Shown piece by piece: positions 1 through 8,637 of a stretch of DNA of 46,046 nt (position 1 is the stretch's first letter; every line of letters starts with the position of its first letter). Below the pieces are notes generated by a model. The model searched no databases, was not told where the DNA came from, and worked only from the letters and a program-made list of their open reading frames with translations. The position numbers were made by a program, and so were the translations under genes. The stretch comes from an uncultured Bacteroidales bacterium (lineage in GTDB: Bacteria > Bacteroidota > Bacteroidia > Bacteroidales > P3). The stretch lies in assembly GCA_944320465.1 (NCBI GenBank), contig CALUHO010000028.1, positions 1 through 46,046 on the forward strand, given 5' to 3'.

Positions 1-127
1 GCCAAGAGGACGAGACAAGACGAGCAAATACAAACGAGGCAGCGCGGGACGGAACCTGAAGGCAGCAGAAGGCAGGCCAAGAGGACGAGACAAGACGAGC
101 AAATACAAACGAGGCAGCGCGGGACGG
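1..127. repeat. 75-bp-period direct repeat at window edge
   Basis: A 52-bp sequence at 1-52 recurs without visible change at 76-127, giving a period of 75 bp. The spacer (53-75) contains a short internal repeat of the type gaaggcag. The array may extend to the left of the window. It is purine-rich and has no convincing open reading frame. Function is unknown. Confidence 0.8.
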
Positions 128-588
128 GCTGGGGTAAGCGGCAGCAAGCAGGTCAATTTGACAGGGCAAGCCGGACGGGCGGGCGGCAATCTGTGGCGAT
201 TGGTTCATCAAAAAAATAATAAATCAGACCGCCTTTTAAATGTTCCCTCCAATCGGGGAAGTCTCAGACCTTTCCGTTCAACAAACTGAATTTCAAGACA
301 AAATTACAGGATTTCAAGACAAAATTGCAGGATTTGGGGTACGGGAAGACAACTAAGAGGCTCTTGACGGAATTGGCAAAGATTTTGATGAAAGGAGTTC
401 CGGGTCTTTTAAGCGGAAGATGCCGGAAAGGGCGGCAACGCAAGGCAAAAACGAATGCAAGCAACGCAGAATCCGATAGGTATCTTCCGGAAAGGTTCAA
501 AGCCAAAGCAAGCGGAGCCAAGGGAAACGATTGGAACCGAATCGGCATCGGCCGAGAAAGAAAAGACCCGGAAAGGAAAATTAAGACT
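128..588. other. clpB upstream region without a convincing gene
   Basis: I see no supported gene here. The frame of clpB stays open upstream to position 325 (88 further codons). That stretch reads as Arg/Lys/Gly-rich sequence with no resemblance to ClpB N-termini, so I treat it as leader DNA. It contains the 21-bp tandem repeat listed separately. The clpB promoter should lie here, but no clean TAnnTTTG box was found. Confidence 0.5.
290..331. repeat. Two-copy 21-bp tandem repeat
   Basis: The unit ATTTCAAGACAAAATTRCAG followed by G occurs twice in direct succession (290-310 and 311-331), differing at one base (A or G at R). It lies about 260 bp before the clpB start and could be a slippage product or a protein-binding direct repeat. 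Nothing in the sequence decides between these. Confidence 0.75.
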
Positions 589-3183
589 ATGACATTCAAT
601 AATTTCACAATCAAAGCACAGGAAGCCATCCAGAAAGCCATCGAGGTGGCTTCCGCCCATCAGACCCAAGCGGTGGATGATGTCCACTTGCTGAAAGGCT
701 TGCTGATGGCTGACGAACATGTGCTTCCTTTCTTGTTCAAGAAAGTGGAAGCGGATCCCAACGAAATCAGCCGAAAGGTGGATGCAAGAATCGAAAGCCT
801 GCCGAAAGTGAGCGGGAACGGAAGTCCTTACCTGACGGCGAATGCCGAACAGGCCTTGCTGAAAGCGCAAGGTTTGCTGAAATCATTGGGCGATGAATAC
901 GTCACCTTGGAGACCATGCTGCTCGGCTTGGTGCAACAGAACGCGGATGCCGGACGAATCATGAAAGAATGCGGGGTGACGGAATCGGCCTTGAAGATGG
1001 CGGTAAAAGAATTGCGCAAAGGTACATCGGTCAAGGACCAGAATGCCGAGGAAACCTACCAGGCTCTGAACAAATATGCCAAGAACCTGAACGACATGGC
1101 GCGCAACGGCAAGCTCGATCCGGTTATCGGGCGTGACGAGGAAATCCGGCGGGTATTGCAGATTCTGAGCCGGCGTACCAAGAACAATCCTCTGTTAATC
1201 GGGGAACCCGGGGTCGGGAAGACCGCAATCGCAGAAGGATTGGCGCAAAGGATAGTCAGCGGGGATGTTCCGGAAGGACTGAAAACCAAACAGATTTTCT
1301 CGTTGGACATGGGCGCCTTGGTTGCCGGTGCCAAGTACAAAGGGGAATTCGAGGAACGTCTGAAGAGCGTGGTGAAAGAAGTGGTCCAAGCCGAAGGGGA
1401 AATCATCCTTTTCATCGACGAAATCCATACCTTGGTGGGTGCCGGTGGCGGAGAAGGGGCGATGGATGCGGCCAATATCCTGAAACCTGCCTTGGCGCGT
1501 GGCGAACTGAGGGCTATCGGGGCCACGACCTTGGGCGAATACCAGAAGTATTTCGAGAAGGACAAAGCGTTGGCGCGTCGTTTCCAGACGGTCTATGTGG
1601 ACGAACCGAGCGTGGAAGACAGCATCTCGATTTTGCGTGGCTTGAAGGAACGTTACGAAACCCATCACCATGTGCGTATCAAGGACGAAGCCTTGATTGC
1701 GGCGGTGGAACTCTCGCACCGCTACATCACCGACCGTTACCTGCCCGACAAGGCGATTGACTTGGTGGACGAAGCAGCGGCCAAGGTCCGCATGGAAATC
1801 GATTCGGTTCCTGAAAAGCTGGACGAGGTGGAACGCCAGATCCGTCAATTGGAAATCGAACGCGAAGCCATCAAGCGGGAAAAGGACGATGCCAAGTTAG
1901 CCGAACTCAAGGAAAAAATCGCCAACTTGTCGGCCGAGCGCGACAGCATGATGGCCAAATGGAAGACCGAAAAGGAAACCGTGGAAGGCATCCAGGCGGA
2001 AAAGAACGCAATCGAGCAATACAAGTTCGAAGCCCAGCAGGCTGAACGCCTTGGCAATTACGAGAAGGTGGCCGAATTGCGCTACGGGCGAATCAAGGAA
2101 GCTGAAAAGAAGGTGGAAGAACTCAAAGCCCGGCTGAAAGAGGAACAGAAAGACGGGGCGATGATCAAGGAGGAAGTGGGAAGCGAGGAAATCGCCGACG
2201 TGGTTTCGCGCTGGACGGGGATTCCGCTGAGCCGTATGTTGCAGAGCGAACGTGAAAAGCTGCTGCATATCGAAGAGGAACTGCACAAACGGGTGGTCGG
2301 GCAGGATGAAGCCATCCAAGCCATCTCGGATGCGATCCGCCGGAGTCGTGCGGGCTTGAGCGACGAGAACCGGCCTATCGGCTCGTTCATCTTCCTAGGG
2401 ACTACCGGGGTCGGCAAGACGGAACTGGCGAAGGCTTTGGCTGATTACCTGTTCAACGACGAGAAGGCGATGATCCGTATCGATATGTCGGAATATCAGG
2501 AAAAGCATACGGTTTCGCGTCTGGTGGGGGCGCCTCCGGGATATGTGGGATACGAGGAAAGCGGCCAGCTGACCGAAGCGGTGCGCCGCCGTCCGTACTC
2601 GGTAATCCTGCTGGATGAAATCGAAAAGGCGCATCCGGATGTGTTCAATATCTTGTTGCAGGTGTTGGACGACGGACGTCTGACAGACAACAAGGGGCGC
2701 GTGGCCGACTTCAAGAACACGATTATCATCATGACCTCGAACCTCGGTGCACAGTACATCCAGCAGGCTTTCGAGGAGATGAAACCGGGCGAAGAGGAAC
2801 AGGCTTACGAAAAGAGCAAGGAAGAGGTGCTGAACGAGCTGAGGATGCGGATGCGTCCGGAGTTCCTGAACCGGGTGGACGAGCTTATCGTGTTCAGGCC
2901 GCTGAGCCGCGACCAGATCCTGGATGTGGTCAAGTTGCAAATGCAGTATGTGGAAAAACTGATGGAACGCAATGGTTTCAGGCTGGAAGTGAGCGAGGAA
3001 GTCTATAAGGACATTGCCCGTCAAGCCTACAATCCGCAATACGGCGCCCGTCCTATCCGCCGTTTCATCCAGCAGCATGTCATCAACGAGCTGTCGAAGA
3101 TGATTCTGTCGGGCTCGGTGAGCAAGGACAAGCCGGTGAAGTTGGACGTATTCGAGGGGAAGTATGTGCTGTATAACAAGTAA
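589..3183 (+). CDS. clpB: ATP-dependent disaggregase chaperone ClpB
   Basis: ClpB is a hexameric AAA+ disaggregase that works with DnaK/DnaJ/GrpE to thread aggregated proteins through its pore in the cytoplasm. From the ATG at 589 the protein is 864 residues, close to the usual 857 or so. It has an N-terminal Clp repeat domain (about 1-150) and a first nucleotide-binding domain with Walker A GEPGVGKT (205-212) and Walker B ILFIDEIHT. A long charged coiled-coil middle domain (about 400-540) follows. The second nucleotide-binding domain has Walker A GTTGVGKT (604-611), with Thr where many phyla have Pro, and the pore motif GAPPGYVGYEE. I chose this start because MTFNNFTIKAQEAI matches ClpB N-termini and a GGAAAGG stretch precedes it. 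The frame is open for 88 codons further upstream, but that part does not look like ClpB. A hairpin terminator follows. A heat-shock function is family knowledge; no regulatory site was identified. Confidence 0.97.
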   Translation: MTFNNFTIKAQEAIQKAIEVASAHQTQAVDDVHLLKGLLMADEHVLPFLFKKVEADPNEISRKVDARIESLPKVSGNGSPYLTANAEQALLKAQGLLKSLGDEYVTLETMLLGLVQQNADAGRIMKECGVTESALKMAVKELRKGTSVKDQNAEETYQALNKYAKNLNDMARNGKLDPVIGRDEEIRRVLQILSRRTKNNPLLIGEPGVGKTAIAEGLAQRIVSGDVPEGLKTKQIFSLDMGALVAGAKYKGEFEERLKSVVKEVVQAEGEIILFIDEIHTLVGAGGGEGAMDAANILKPALARGELRAIGATTLGEYQKYFEKDKALARRFQTVYVDEPSVEDSISILRGLKERYETHHHVRIKDEALIAAVELSHRYITDRYLPDKAIDLVDEAAAKVRMEIDSVPEKLDEVERQIRQLEIEREAIKREKDDAKLAELKEKIANLSAERDSMMAKWKTEKETVEGIQAEKNAIEQYKFEAQQAERLGNYEKVAELRYGRIKEAEKKVEELKARLKEEQKDGAMIKEEVGSEEIADVVSRWTGIPLSRMLQSEREKLLHIEEELHKRVVGQDEAIQAISDAIRRSRAGLSDENRPIGSFIFLGTTGVGKTELAKALADYLFNDEKAMIRIDMSEYQEKHTVSRLVGAPPGYVGYEESGQLTEAVRRRPYSVILLDEIEKAHPDVFNILLQVLDDGRLTDNKGRVADFKNTIIIMTSNLGAQYIQQAFEEMKPGEEEQAYEKSKEEVLNELRMRMRPEFLNRVDELIVFRPLSRDQILDVVKLQMQYVEKLMERNGFRLEVSEEVYKDIARQAYNPQYGARPIRRFIQQHVINELSKMILSGSVSKDKPVKLDVFEGKYVLYNK

Positions 3184-3275
3184 TCCGGTTTGATGTTTAA
3201 TCTAGCAAGGTGCAAATCTTTGTCAGATAGGGTTCAATGTCTTGTGATTACATTATAAGAAAAGCCGATTGGGAG

Positions 3276-3308
3276 ACGGCGGATTCCGTTTGGAGTCCGC
3301 CGTTTTTT
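3276..3308 (+). terminator. Rho-independent terminator after clpB
   Basis: ACGGCGGATTCC and GGAGTCCGCCGT form a 12-bp stem with one mismatch around a GTTT loop, followed by a run of seven T. It lies about 90 bp past the clpB stop and before the convergent acetyltransferase gene. Confidence 0.85.
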
Positions 3309-3431
3309 TATGCGCATTGACGCTCCTGCCATACCGGCTTTCCTATCTTGGAACATTTTAGAAGGCCTGTCTAATAAAAGTATGAGATTTAGCTAATAAT
3401 TCTTCAAAAACAACTACAAATTTTTGAATAT

Positions 3432-4163
3432 CTACATTTTACAAACTTCCTTCTGAAATGCGATACGCGGGGTGCCGTTTTCCACATGGATGATGCCGCA
3501 GCGAACGAAGCCGATCTTGGAGAGAAGGTGCAGCATGGGGCGGTTGTCCTGATGGGTATCGACCCGGAGGACAGGATGCCGTTGCAAGCACCAGTCCATG
3601 GCAAAGGCGGCAAAGCCGTGAACGCCGGGGGCGGAGGCAATCCGATGCAAGACATAATAAGGCTTGTCATCGGGCCAGGTGCCGTCCTCAATCCGGGCAT
3701 AATTGGGTTCCGCCCCAGGACGATGGCAGAACACGCCCAGAATCGGCTGCACGGGATTCGAGGCGGGAGCAGAGGACGAACTTGCCAAGACGGATGCTTG
3801 AGGGATGGCCGGTCGGGGCTGGGAAGAAGCGGGATGGCCGGAAACGAGGTCTCCTGCCCCAAGGATTCCCTCGGCAGGGCGTCCGAAACGAGCCTCGCCT
3901 TGGTGGCGATAGGCTTCGCCAACCTCATCAGAACCTATCCCAACGAACAAATGCCCGTCGGCCAAGTCCCGAAGCACCACTTCCTCTTGCGGATAGCCGT
4001 CTATCCACTGGCCGGGATTGCCGTTCCGCTGCATGAACTCCCTCGCTTCCGCGTAAATTTCCATGACCCGCGGAATATCCGCAGGAACCGCCGGACGGAT
4101 AAAGAAGATTTTCCCTTTTCGCTCAAAGGCCATCATAAAAAGCGCTGTTTTATTCGTAACCAA
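3432..4163 (-). CDS. GNAT-family N-acetyltransferase
   Basis: This is a predicted cytoplasmic acetyl-CoA-dependent acetyltransferase of unknown substrate. The N-terminal half (IRPAVPADIPRVMEIYAEAR, then a GQWIDGYP segment) and the C-terminal half (VHGFAAFAMDWC, then VDTHQDNRPMLHLLSKIGF) match the start and the beta5-alpha4 end of GNAT proteins close to YjaB/RimI-like members. The protein is 243 residues. The usual core of about 160 is lengthened by a Ser/Pro/Ala-rich insert (roughly residues 95-140) between the N-terminal strands and the acetyl-CoA-binding half, which is unusual. The start is uncertain: an ATG pair at 4136/4133 gives MMAFERKGKIFF and is equally plausible. It is transcribed divergently from the restriction-modification operon and converges on clpB. 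Confidence 0.8.
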   Translation of the reverse strand: MVTNKTALFMMAFERKGKIFFIRPAVPADIPRVMEIYAEAREFMQRNGNPGQWIDGYPQEEVVLRDLADGHLFVGIGSDEVGEAYRHQGEARFGRPAEGILGAGDLVSGHPASSQPRPAIPQASVLASSSSAPASNPVQPILGVFCHRPGAEPNYARIEDGTWPDDKPYYVLHRIASAPGVHGFAAFAMDWCLQRHPVLRVDTHQDNRPMLHLLSKIGFVRCGIIHVENGTPRIAFQKEVCKM

Positions 4164-4205
4164 CTACTTACACAAAAAGCATTACTTACCATATAAGTAT
4201 TTGCG

Positions 4206-4213
4206 TACCTTTG
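4206..4213 (+). promoter_or_regulatory. Putative Bacteroides-type -7 box for the R-M operon
   Basis: TACCTTTG matches the Bacteroidota -7 consensus TAnnTTTG exactly and lies 93 bp before the methylase start. No clear TTTG -33 box is seen at the expected distance, so this is a one-element match. The leader between the box and the ATG has no obvious controller-protein operator. Confidence 0.45.
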
Positions 4214-4305
4214 CTGCAACAAGAAAGTACTACACGGCATAGCGAGGACGACTGACAGGTTGGAATCCTCACAAAACCAACACAAAGATAATACTGATAC
4301 AGAAT

Positions 4306-5352
4306 ATGGGAACTTCAACACATATAGCTCCGATCCAGAAATCAAGCCATCTGCAAAAAAGCAAGCATACCCAAAACACCTGTCCTATCCAAGCAAATGC
4401 GAAACCTGCACCAGTACACCTACCCCCTAAGGAACAAGCCCGCAAGTCGTCAATCAATACTGCCATTGCCAAACCTTTTGTCAAATGGGCCGGAGGGAAA
4501 AGCCAATTATTGAATAAAGTGCAGAAAGTTTTGCCGCAAGATCTGGCATCGAGAAAAAACATAACCTATGTAGAACCATTTGTTGGCGGCGGTGCAGTGC
4601 TCTTTTGGATCCTGCAAACATATCCGAACATCAAACGCGCTATTATCAACGATATCAACCAAGAACTGATTTCCACCTATCTGGCGATCCAGAATGATGT
4701 CGAGAACCTCATCCAGGAACTTTTGAAATTCCAACAAGAATACATCTCACTGGCACCCACGGAACGCTCTTTGTATTTTCTAGAAAAAAGGCAGGCTTTC
4801 AACAAAAAAGATGTTGCCCCTACCCGATTGGCGGCTTTGTTCATTTTCTTGAACCGAACCTGCTTCAATGGTTTGTACAGGGTCAATGCCAAAGGGTATT
4901 TCAATGTACCCCATGGAAAATATGCCAATCCAAAGATTGCCGATGAAAGCAACCTCCGGGCATGTTCCCGACTTCTTCAAAAAGTGGAAATCTTATGCGG
5001 GGACTTTGAGCAAACAAGCCGATATGCAAGCCGGAACTCGATATTCTACTTGGATCCCCCATACAAACCCCTCAGTACCACCTCGGCATTCACATCCTAC
5101 ACCCGTCAAGGCTTCGATGATACCGAACAAATCCGGTTAGGAACTTTCTGCCAAAAGATTGCTCGAAAAGGGGCTTTGTTCATAGAAAGCAATTCCGATC
5201 CCAAGAACATCAACCCTAAAGACACTTTCTTTGATTCGTTGTATGAAACATTCTCGATTCAACGAGTTTCCGCCAACCGAATGATAAACTCCAATGCAGC
5301 GAAAAGAGGTGCCATTTCCGAACTGCTCATCTCAAACGTTGAAAACGTATAA
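4306..5352 (+). CDS. Dam/DpnM-type DNA adenine methyltransferase
   Basis: This is an S-adenosylmethionine-dependent N6-adenine methyltransferase of the D12 (alpha) class, expected to methylate GATC in duplex DNA and protect the host from the adjacent DpnII-like nuclease. Motif X/I residues are seen as FVKWAGGKSQLL (about 50-61) and YVEPFVGGGAVLFW (about 88-101). The catalytic motif IV is YLDPPYKPLS, about residue 250. The protein is 348 residues. The first 45 or so are a Gln/Lys/Pro-rich extension that ordinary Dam proteins lack, so the true start may be internal, although no good Met lies nearer the domain. It heads a four-gene operon; the nuclease ATG follows 3 bases after the stop. The codon mix is more A+T-rich than flanking genes, which suggests acquisition by transfer. 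Specificity for GATC is inferred from the neighbour. Confidence 0.92.
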   Translation: MGTSTHIAPIQKSSHLQKSKHTQNTCPIQANAKPAPVHLPPKEQARKSSINTAIAKPFVKWAGGKSQLLNKVQKVLPQDLASRKNITYVEPFVGGGAVLFWILQTYPNIKRAIINDINQELISTYLAIQNDVENLIQELLKFQQEYISLAPTERSLYFLEKRQAFNKKDVAPTRLAALFIFLNRTCFNGLYRVNAKGYFNVPHGKYANPKIADESNLRACSRLLQKVEILCGDFEQTSRYASRNSIFYLDPPYKPLSTTSAFTSYTRQGFDDTEQIRLGTFCQKIARKGALFIESNSDPKNINPKDTFFDSLYETFSIQRVSANRMINSNAAKRGAISELLISNVENV

Positions 5353-5355
5353 ACC

Positions 5356-6183
5356 ATGAAAGATTTTGAACTTTTCATGTCCCAGCTCAGCGAAACCAAT
5401 ACCACGCTGAGAAGCCTGACAGATTTTGGAAAAGTCTCTGCCAACGTCAGAAAAATAGCTATAAAACTCAATCAATTAAACTATCTGTTAGGCAAAGAAG
5501 ACTTGCGCACCGCCATACACGACATTTACGAAGAGAACCCAAAAGCCTTCGATGTACTCGACATTCTTGTAGCCGTACGTTCCAAAGAAAAAAAGAAAGT
5601 ACTGGATAACGAGTTCAAGCCGAAGTTAATGGAGAACTACTTCAAAAACGAAACCAGCATCTGCGAATTCATGCACGAAACCGGATTGGAAAACGTGTTC
5701 CGCACCAAACAAATCACGAACTTAGTCGATTACGTATTCGGTGTGGAAGTTGGCCTGGACTCCAATGCTCGCAAGAATCGAGGCGGCAATATAATGGCCG
5801 AAGCGATCGCCCGAAAATTCAGAGATGCCGGAGTCCCATTCCGGCAAGAAGTTTATAGTACCGAATTCAAAGAAATACAAAGCCTTGGCACTGATCTCAA
5901 ACGTTTCGACTTCGTTATTCAGACAGATCGAGCGATATATCTAATAGAAGCCAATTATTACAACGGGGGTGGCTCGAAACTTAATGAAGTGGCAAGATCC
6001 TATTCCGAAATTGCTCCGAAAATAAATCAATACCCAGACTATCAATTTGTCTGGATTACAGACGGACAAGGATGGTTTTCGGCCAAAAGCAAATTGGAAG
6101 AAGCTTTCCGCCTCATCCCGCACGTGTATAACTTGACTTCACTATATGAATTCATCCAAGAAGTAAAAACACAACTGCCATGA
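5356..6183 (+). CDS. DpnII-family type II restriction endonuclease (GATC)
   Basis: The product is predicted to cut unmethylated GATC. The 275-residue protein resembles DpnII/MboI nucleases (usually about 280-290). A helical N-terminal half is followed by GLDSNARKNRGGNIMAEAIA (about 132-151). The PD-(D/E)XK-like core reads KRFDFVIQTDRAIYLIEANY, in which Asp and Glu are separated as expected for the metal-binding pair, then GGGSKLNEVARSY. The gene starts 3 bases after the methylase stop, and its own stop overlaps the next start (ATGA at 6180-6183), so translation is likely coupled. Placing the methylase first fits host protection on entry into a naive cell. The family call rests on overall sequence pattern and context; cleavage specificity is family knowledge. 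Confidence 0.9.
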   Translation: MKDFELFMSQLSETNTTLRSLTDFGKVSANVRKIAIKLNQLNYLLGKEDLRTAIHDIYEENPKAFDVLDILVAVRSKEKKKVLDNEFKPKLMENYFKNETSICEFMHETGLENVFRTKQITNLVDYVFGVEVGLDSNARKNRGGNIMAEAIARKFRDAGVPFRQEVYSTEFKEIQSLGTDLKRFDFVIQTDRAIYLIEANYYNGGGSKLNEVARSYSEIAPKINQYPDYQFVWITDGQGWFSAKSKLEEAFRLIPHVYNLTSLYEFIQEVKTQLP

Positions 6184-6725
6184 AAGAACCACTACCTTCC
6201 ATGCATTCCCAAGACAAGAAATTATTGACAACGATACCTGTTAACGGCACATATATACTTGGCATTTATCAAGGAAGCCTTTCAGCATACGACATCCTCA
6301 TCAAATATCGCCAGCTTGAAAAGGGGAAATGGAGCAAGTTGAGAACACCGAAACACATCCATTGGGCTGTAGATATCTTGATAAAACACTACACCGAACC
6401 TAAAGAGACCGACCTTTTTTTAGAAAGCCTCCTGCAACTATGGGATAAAACAGAAGGCTTGCATTCCATGGCAGACAGACAACGCATACTGAACGAAAAC
6501 AATTTGATGGACCAAGTAAACAAAGAAGCCGCCAATTACCCAAAACTGGCGAAAAAAGGAGAATACAGTGTCAAATTCCTCCTTTTATTAGCCAAATTGC
6601 TAATGATTCAAGAGAAGACGAACCGATCTGATGCCTATATGTTCAAAGATTTGCTGCACAAGCTAAAGAATCATAAGAACATTTTTGAAATCGTATCCAC
6701 CGCAAGCCATACCCGAACCCGATGA
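6180..6725 (+). CDS. Unknown 181-residue protein inside the R-M operon
   Basis: I do not recognise this family. The 181-residue product is mostly helical and basic, with a short beta-like start (TIPVNGTYILGIYQGSLSAYD), a central helix-rich part (HIHWAVDILIKHY, FLESLLQLWDKTEG) and a Leu-rich stretch (KFLLLLAKLLMIQEK) that looks more like a buried helix than a membrane segment. There is no signal peptide, nuclease motif or clear HTH. Its ATG overlaps the stop of the nuclease gene and its stop overlaps the ATG of the second methylase (ATGA at 6722-6725), so it is locked into the operon by coupled translation on both sides. Possible roles are a nuclease accessory subunit, a controller, or an unrelated passenger. 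The classical S. pneumoniae dpnM-dpnA-dpnB operon has no such gene. Confidence 0.8.
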   Translation: MKEPLPSMHSQDKKLLTTIPVNGTYILGIYQGSLSAYDILIKYRQLEKGKWSKLRTPKHIHWAVDILIKHYTEPKETDLFLESLLQLWDKTEGLHSMADRQRILNENNLMDQVNKEAANYPKLAKKGEYSVKFLLLLAKLLMIQEKTNRSDAYMFKDLLHKLKNHKNIFEIVSTASHTRTR

Positions 6726-7603
6726 TTACACCTTTTTTTCGCTCAGACAACAAAGACTTTACTCTCTTGCAAGGAGATTGCATCGACTTGCTGAACTCCT
6801 TTGATTTCCAGTTCGACATGATTTTTGCCGACCCCCCGTATCACTTATCCAATGGCGGCATCAGCATCCAAAGCGGGAAGGTCGTATCCGTCAACAAAGG
6901 GAGCTGGGACAAATCGAAAGGTTTTGAAGAAGACTATTTATTTGACAAGGCCTGGATTTCAGCATGCCGTCAAAAACTGAAACCGGAAGGAACTATCTGG
7001 ATAAGCGGAACCTATCATAATATATTCTCCGTAGCCCGATGCCTGACAGAATTGGGCTTCAAGATTCTGAACTGCATCACTTGGGTCAAAACCAATCCGC
7101 CTCCCAACCTATCCTGCCGTTACTTCACCTATGCGGCAGAATACATCCTATGGGCGAGAAAGGAAAAGAAAACCGCGCATTTCTTCAACTACGAGCTGAT
7201 GAAGGAAATCAACGGAGGAACCCAGATGCGGGATGTATGGACGCTACCTGCCATCGCGCCCTGGGAAAAAACATTCGGTAAACATCCCACGCAAAAACCT
7301 CTCAGCGTGCTGGCACGAATCATCCAAGCATCGACACGGCCCCATGCCTGGATCTTGGATCCTTTTACCGGCAGCAGCACTACCGGAATTGCAGCCAATC
7401 TGCTAGATCGGCGATTCCTCGGTATCGATCTGGAGGATAAATTTTTAAGCATAAGTCGAAATAGAAGGACAGAAATCAATAAAACCGCTTCACGGAAAGA
7501 CTGGCTCGACCGCATCAACAGACAAGCAAAAATTTACCAGGATAAGGACATCCGAGTTTTGGGAGAACCGATAGAATACTACGGCCCGGACTTGCCTTTT
7601 TGA
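6722..7603 (+). CDS. DpnA-like adenine methyltransferase (beta class)
   Basis: This is a second S-adenosylmethionine-dependent N6-adenine methylase of 293 residues. Motif order is that of the beta class. The catalytic DPPY (IFADPPYHLSNGG, about 35-47) comes first, then a target-recognition region (CITWVKTNPPPNLSCRYFTYAAEYILWARK). The SAM-binding motif I comes last (ILDPFTGSSTTGIAANLLDRR, FLGIDLE). GKHPTQKPLSVLARII is the usual motif X segment. In DpnII systems the homologous DpnA also methylates single-stranded DNA and protects incoming DNA during transformation; this role is transferred by analogy. Its start overlaps the stop of the preceding unknown gene. Compared with the pneumococcal operon the order differs, with the nuclease gene second and this gene last. 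Confidence 0.92.
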   Translation: MITPFFRSDNKDFTLLQGDCIDLLNSFDFQFDMIFADPPYHLSNGGISIQSGKVVSVNKGSWDKSKGFEEDYLFDKAWISACRQKLKPEGTIWISGTYHNIFSVARCLTELGFKILNCITWVKTNPPPNLSCRYFTYAAEYILWARKEKKTAHFFNYELMKEINGGTQMRDVWTLPAIAPWEKTFGKHPTQKPLSVLARIIQASTRPHAWILDPFTGSSTTGIAANLLDRRFLGIDLEDKFLSISRNRRTEINKTASRKDWLDRINRQAKIYQDKDIRVLGEPIEYYGPDLPF

Positions 7604-7664
7604 AAAATGGTTTTATTGCCGCCTATTTCGTATTTTCGCTGGTTGGAGTGTTCAAAACGGACTT

Positions 7665-8537
7665 ATGCGCATGACTCGGAGACATAGGAGGATTGGAAGC
7701 GGCAGCAAATGGAAACTTATCTACGTGATTCCATTTGTTTTGCTGGGGTTCAGCATGGCATTGGGAAGCGGGATGACCGTGGAAGCGAAGACGAACGGAA
7801 GCATAGAGACAGAAGCAGTAGCCATACGACGAGAAAGAATTCTGCCGGAAACCGAGGCGATGCCAGCACATCCCGATACGCTGCCCGTAGCTGAAAACCA
7901 AGGGGAACTGCTGCCGGTGCAAGTGCTGGAGCAAGTGGAGGTACACCGCAGACCGCTCACGGCCGAAGAACGTAACGAATATCTCCGTCTGGTCTATAAT
8001 GTAAGGCGCACCTACCCTTATGCCGTTCTGGCCAAGGAAAGAATGGAGCAATACAATGCCATCCGGGACTCCTTGCACGCCGCAGGCCGTAAAAGGGAAT
8101 CCCGGAAATACCTCAAGGAACAAGAGCAGCAAATCCGGGACGACTTCCTGGAAGACCTCAAGAACATGACCAAAAGCCAAGGCGCGATCCTCATCAAGCT
8201 GCTGGCCCGGCAGACCGACACCACCGCCTATTTCCTACTCAAGGAGTTCCGGGGCGGAGCCAGAGCCTTCGCCTACCAGACCATGGCCGTGTTCTGGGGT
8301 TACGACCTCAAAGCAGGCTACGACCCTGAAGGCGAAGACTGGGATATTGAGAGTGTTGTCCGGCTCATCGAACAGAAACGCCTCAGCACGATAGCCCCAC
8401 GCATGACGCCCGCATTGGACAAGAAAACCAAGAAAAACAAAAAGAAAGCTGCCAAAGCGAGGACATCGTCAGCCACTGCACCCGCCACGCTTCCCCCAAA
8501 CAGCTATGGCGGCCTGCGTACCCCAAACCGAAACTAA
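7665..8537 (+). CDS. DUF4294-like exported protein
   Basis: Function is unknown. The 290-residue protein has a basic start followed by a hydrophobic segment (about 17-37: KLIYVIPFVLLGFSMALGSG), consistent with a signal peptide or membrane anchor. The core (about 100-230) contains RPLTAEERNEYLRLVYNVRR, then TYPYAVLAKERMEQY and KSQGAILIKLLARQT, which is the pattern of the Bacteroidota-specific DUF4294 family. A Lys-rich tail (KKTKKNKKKAAKAR) and a Ser/Ala/Thr/Pro-rich end follow. A second ATG at 7671 is possible. It precedes the addB-like gene by 100 bp on the same strand, so co-transcription is possible but not shown. Confidence 0.72.
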   Translation: MRMTRRHRRIGSGSKWKLIYVIPFVLLGFSMALGSGMTVEAKTNGSIETEAVAIRRERILPETEAMPAHPDTLPVAENQGELLPVQVLEQVEVHRRPLTAEERNEYLRLVYNVRRTYPYAVLAKERMEQYNAIRDSLHAAGRKRESRKYLKEQEQQIRDDFLEDLKNMTKSQGAILIKLLARQTDTTAYFLLKEFRGGARAFAYQTMAVFWGYDLKAGYDPEGEDWDIESVVRLIEQKRLSTIAPRMTPALDKKTKKNKKKAAKARTSSATAPATLPPNSYGGLRTPNRN

Positions 8538-8637
8538 AAGCCTCCAAAAGCCCGGGGCCATAAGCCGGATTCCTGGCAAACCCAATCCTGCCATACCGTA
8601 CTCCTCCAAATTGGATTCGAACAAAAAAGCACAGACC

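Noticed and set aside
325..588. N-terminal 88-codon extension of ClpB
   Set aside because: The sequence is Arg/Lys/Gly-rich and unlike any ClpB N-terminus. The ATG at 589 gives the normal length and start.
3404..3928. Alternative minus-strand frame overlapping the acetyltransferase
   Set aside because: It has no family resemblance. The frame at 3432-4163 carries both halves of a GNAT domain.
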